From Capitulum mitella (taxonomy: Eukaryota > Arthropoda > Thecostraca > Pollicipedomorpha > Pollicipedidae): a stretch of 64,000 nucleotides of DNA. The notes below the pieces were generated by a model that saw only the letters and a list, made by a program, of their open reading frames with translations, had not been told where the DNA came from and ran no database searches. Positions 62,860 to 64,000 of this stretch are shown one piece after another. The position numbers and the translations under genes are program-made. The DNA lies in contig CP099852.1 of assembly GCA_030062745.1 (NCBI GenBank), forward strand, positions 18,471,949 through 18,535,948, in the 5' to 3' direction. The first letter of the stretch is position 1, and each line of letters begins with the position of its first letter.

Positions 62860-63475
62860 GGCTTACATATTACTAATTTAATGTGCGGGTTAATACATCC
62901 ATCGCACATGTTTTGAAAAAAAATGGCCCGAGGTTATCTTGGGTCACCGGGCTATGACGTCATTATTGAAGGCTTGCACAGGAATTTTGGCGCCAAATGT
63001 CGGCTTTTTGCTGTTTTAGAGCTATAAGTATGCATGAACGGTAGATGATGGGCATGAAACCGGTTCACAATAGTGGCTTACAAGCGAACAGGTCACTTTA
63101 GGTGCGTCAATGGCCTTTTCGAAGTCAAACAAGGTCAATGGCCCGAGGTGACCTTTTATAACCTTAGAACTTTTCTTTACTAGTCTGTGGCACTGAATAT
63201 GAAAGCGGGACGATTTTAGGCCAATTTGAATCCAGATGTATCGCTTTAACTCCGAAAAAACGATTTATAGCTCCCAATCATCAAGTATGACCTAGCCTAC
63301 AGGGTGATTTGTTGACGTGACGGGATTGTAAGGGGTATCATTGGATTTCTTGGGCACACAGCAATCGAATGCTTTTCGATCCGTCGCGCTAGCTCAATTT
63401 GGGGACAAATGACGAGGGCTGCCTACCATCACCCCGTCATTGGTGCGAGTGAAAATCTCTCCCATCCAGCGAGGG
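62860..63475 (+). mobile_element. piggyBac-like element, family 2, copy 2 (left end unclear)
   Basis: Aligns with 37195-37869 over most of its length (CGCCAAATGTCGG, GGGCTATGACGTCA, GACGGGATTGTAAGGG and others). The right end CCAGCGAGGG is followed by an intact TTAA at 63476-63479. The first ~110 bp of copy 1 has no clear match, so the left end is truncated or diverged. Confidence 0.7.
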
Positions 63476-63479
63476 TTAA

Positions 63480-64000
63480 GCTATGAAGTTAAATATCAAA
63501 TATTGATGCATGACTGAAAAGACATAAGAAATATCTTCTTTTGTATTGATTGTATTTCGGGCTTTGGTACGCAGAGCAATCCGATGGTTGACCTACCCTT
63601 AAACGCTCCATTCCAACAGAGAGGCATACATTACGGAAATACTCAGGACAACGGGTATGTTAATAGCATCAAAAGAGCCAGATAATGGTCTCCTGCGCCT
63701 TTGCCAGATAGGCTGTGCCGCGTTTCTGGCGGTTCGGCGGAACGGGCTCGATCAGGCGGCTGCTGACCCCGGCTGCCGCCGCCGTCGGAGGCCGGAGAGG
63801 TGGAGAGGTGGAAACGTGGTGAACATCTGCTTTACCGATGGTGGGTCCGAGTTTCAACAGCAAACACGACAGCGGCTCGCTAGCCGCAGGCTGAGGAAAT
63901 GGGAATGAGAAGCACGGCAGTTTAAAACTGTTCCTGGATTTTTGTCCCTTAACTTTGCGTGATTGCTTAACATGGTAACCATTGACTCAAACTGCTATTT
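63480..64000. other. Right edge of window, no feature established
   Basis: A GC-rich block at 63690-63900 contains splice-like signals on the gene strand. I could not find a reading frame matching the Munc13 N-terminus or the entry phase of exon 1. Confidence 0.4.

Noticed and set aside
63669-63911. GC-rich block as the missing N-terminal exon
   Set aside because: A splice-like pair exists, but the phase does not fit exon 1 and the peptide does not resemble the Munc13 N-terminus.
1-64000. CRISPR array, prokaryotic operon or phage
   Set aside because: The direct repeats are contiguous minisatellites without unique spacers, and the gene is spliced; the DNA is animal.

Overview
This is animal genomic DNA, almost certainly from a marine invertebrate. 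It has spliceosomal introns averaging about 3 kb, GC-rich exons in a moderately AT-rich background, many small DNA-transposon derivatives, and no prokaryotic gene organisation. The window is one gene. I traced 19 exons on the minus strand from 60911 down to 1333. Every GT/AG junction and codon phase matches its neighbour, and the exons total 2181 nt (727 codons). They encode most of an Unc13-4B/BAIAP3-type Munc13 protein. Exons 1-6 form the N-terminal C2 domain, with a K-D-A-D-G-F-S-D-P-Y calcium loop and a D-I-W-D-H-D-D-E loop. Exons 7-19 form a large part of the MUN domain. The N-terminus lies to the right of the window. The end of MUN and the C-terminal C2 domain lie to the left. The family primes dense-core-vesicle or endosomal exocytosis by acting on SNAREs.

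Layout, left to right (3' to 5' of the gene): 1-8.2 kb holds exons 19-15 with several minisatellites and one hAT-like MITE. 8.2-18.1 kb is a 9.9 kb intron with a MITE, a diverged 165-bp tandem duplication, a tRNA-like SINE head and a 32-bp array. 18.1-36.4 kb is exon-dense (exons 14-5). 36.4-47 kb has the 45-nt exon 4, a long TA microsatellite and a nested transposon stack. 47-50.8 kb has exons 3 and 2 and a ~1 kb, 34-bp minisatellite. 50.8-60.9 kb is a 10 kb intron with a decayed transposase-like gene and a second copy of the start of exon 2. 60.9-64 kb has exon 1's upstream intron with a perfect 30-bp inverted repeat and a piggyBac-like element.

The most unusual signal is that several introns carry minisatellites starting exactly at the 5' splice site. 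Their unit contains the end of the exon plus the GT donor: 34 bp at exon 2, 31 bp at exon 18, about 29 bp at exon 19, and possibly exon 16. The donor is thus copied many times. From memory, exon-intron-spanning minisatellites ('mirages') were described in amphioxus. That makes a cephalochordate an option, but the species is not established. Also notable are a duplicated C2-domain exon at 59836-59952 and a three-level transposon nest at 41590-45637 that can be ordered from its target-site duplications.
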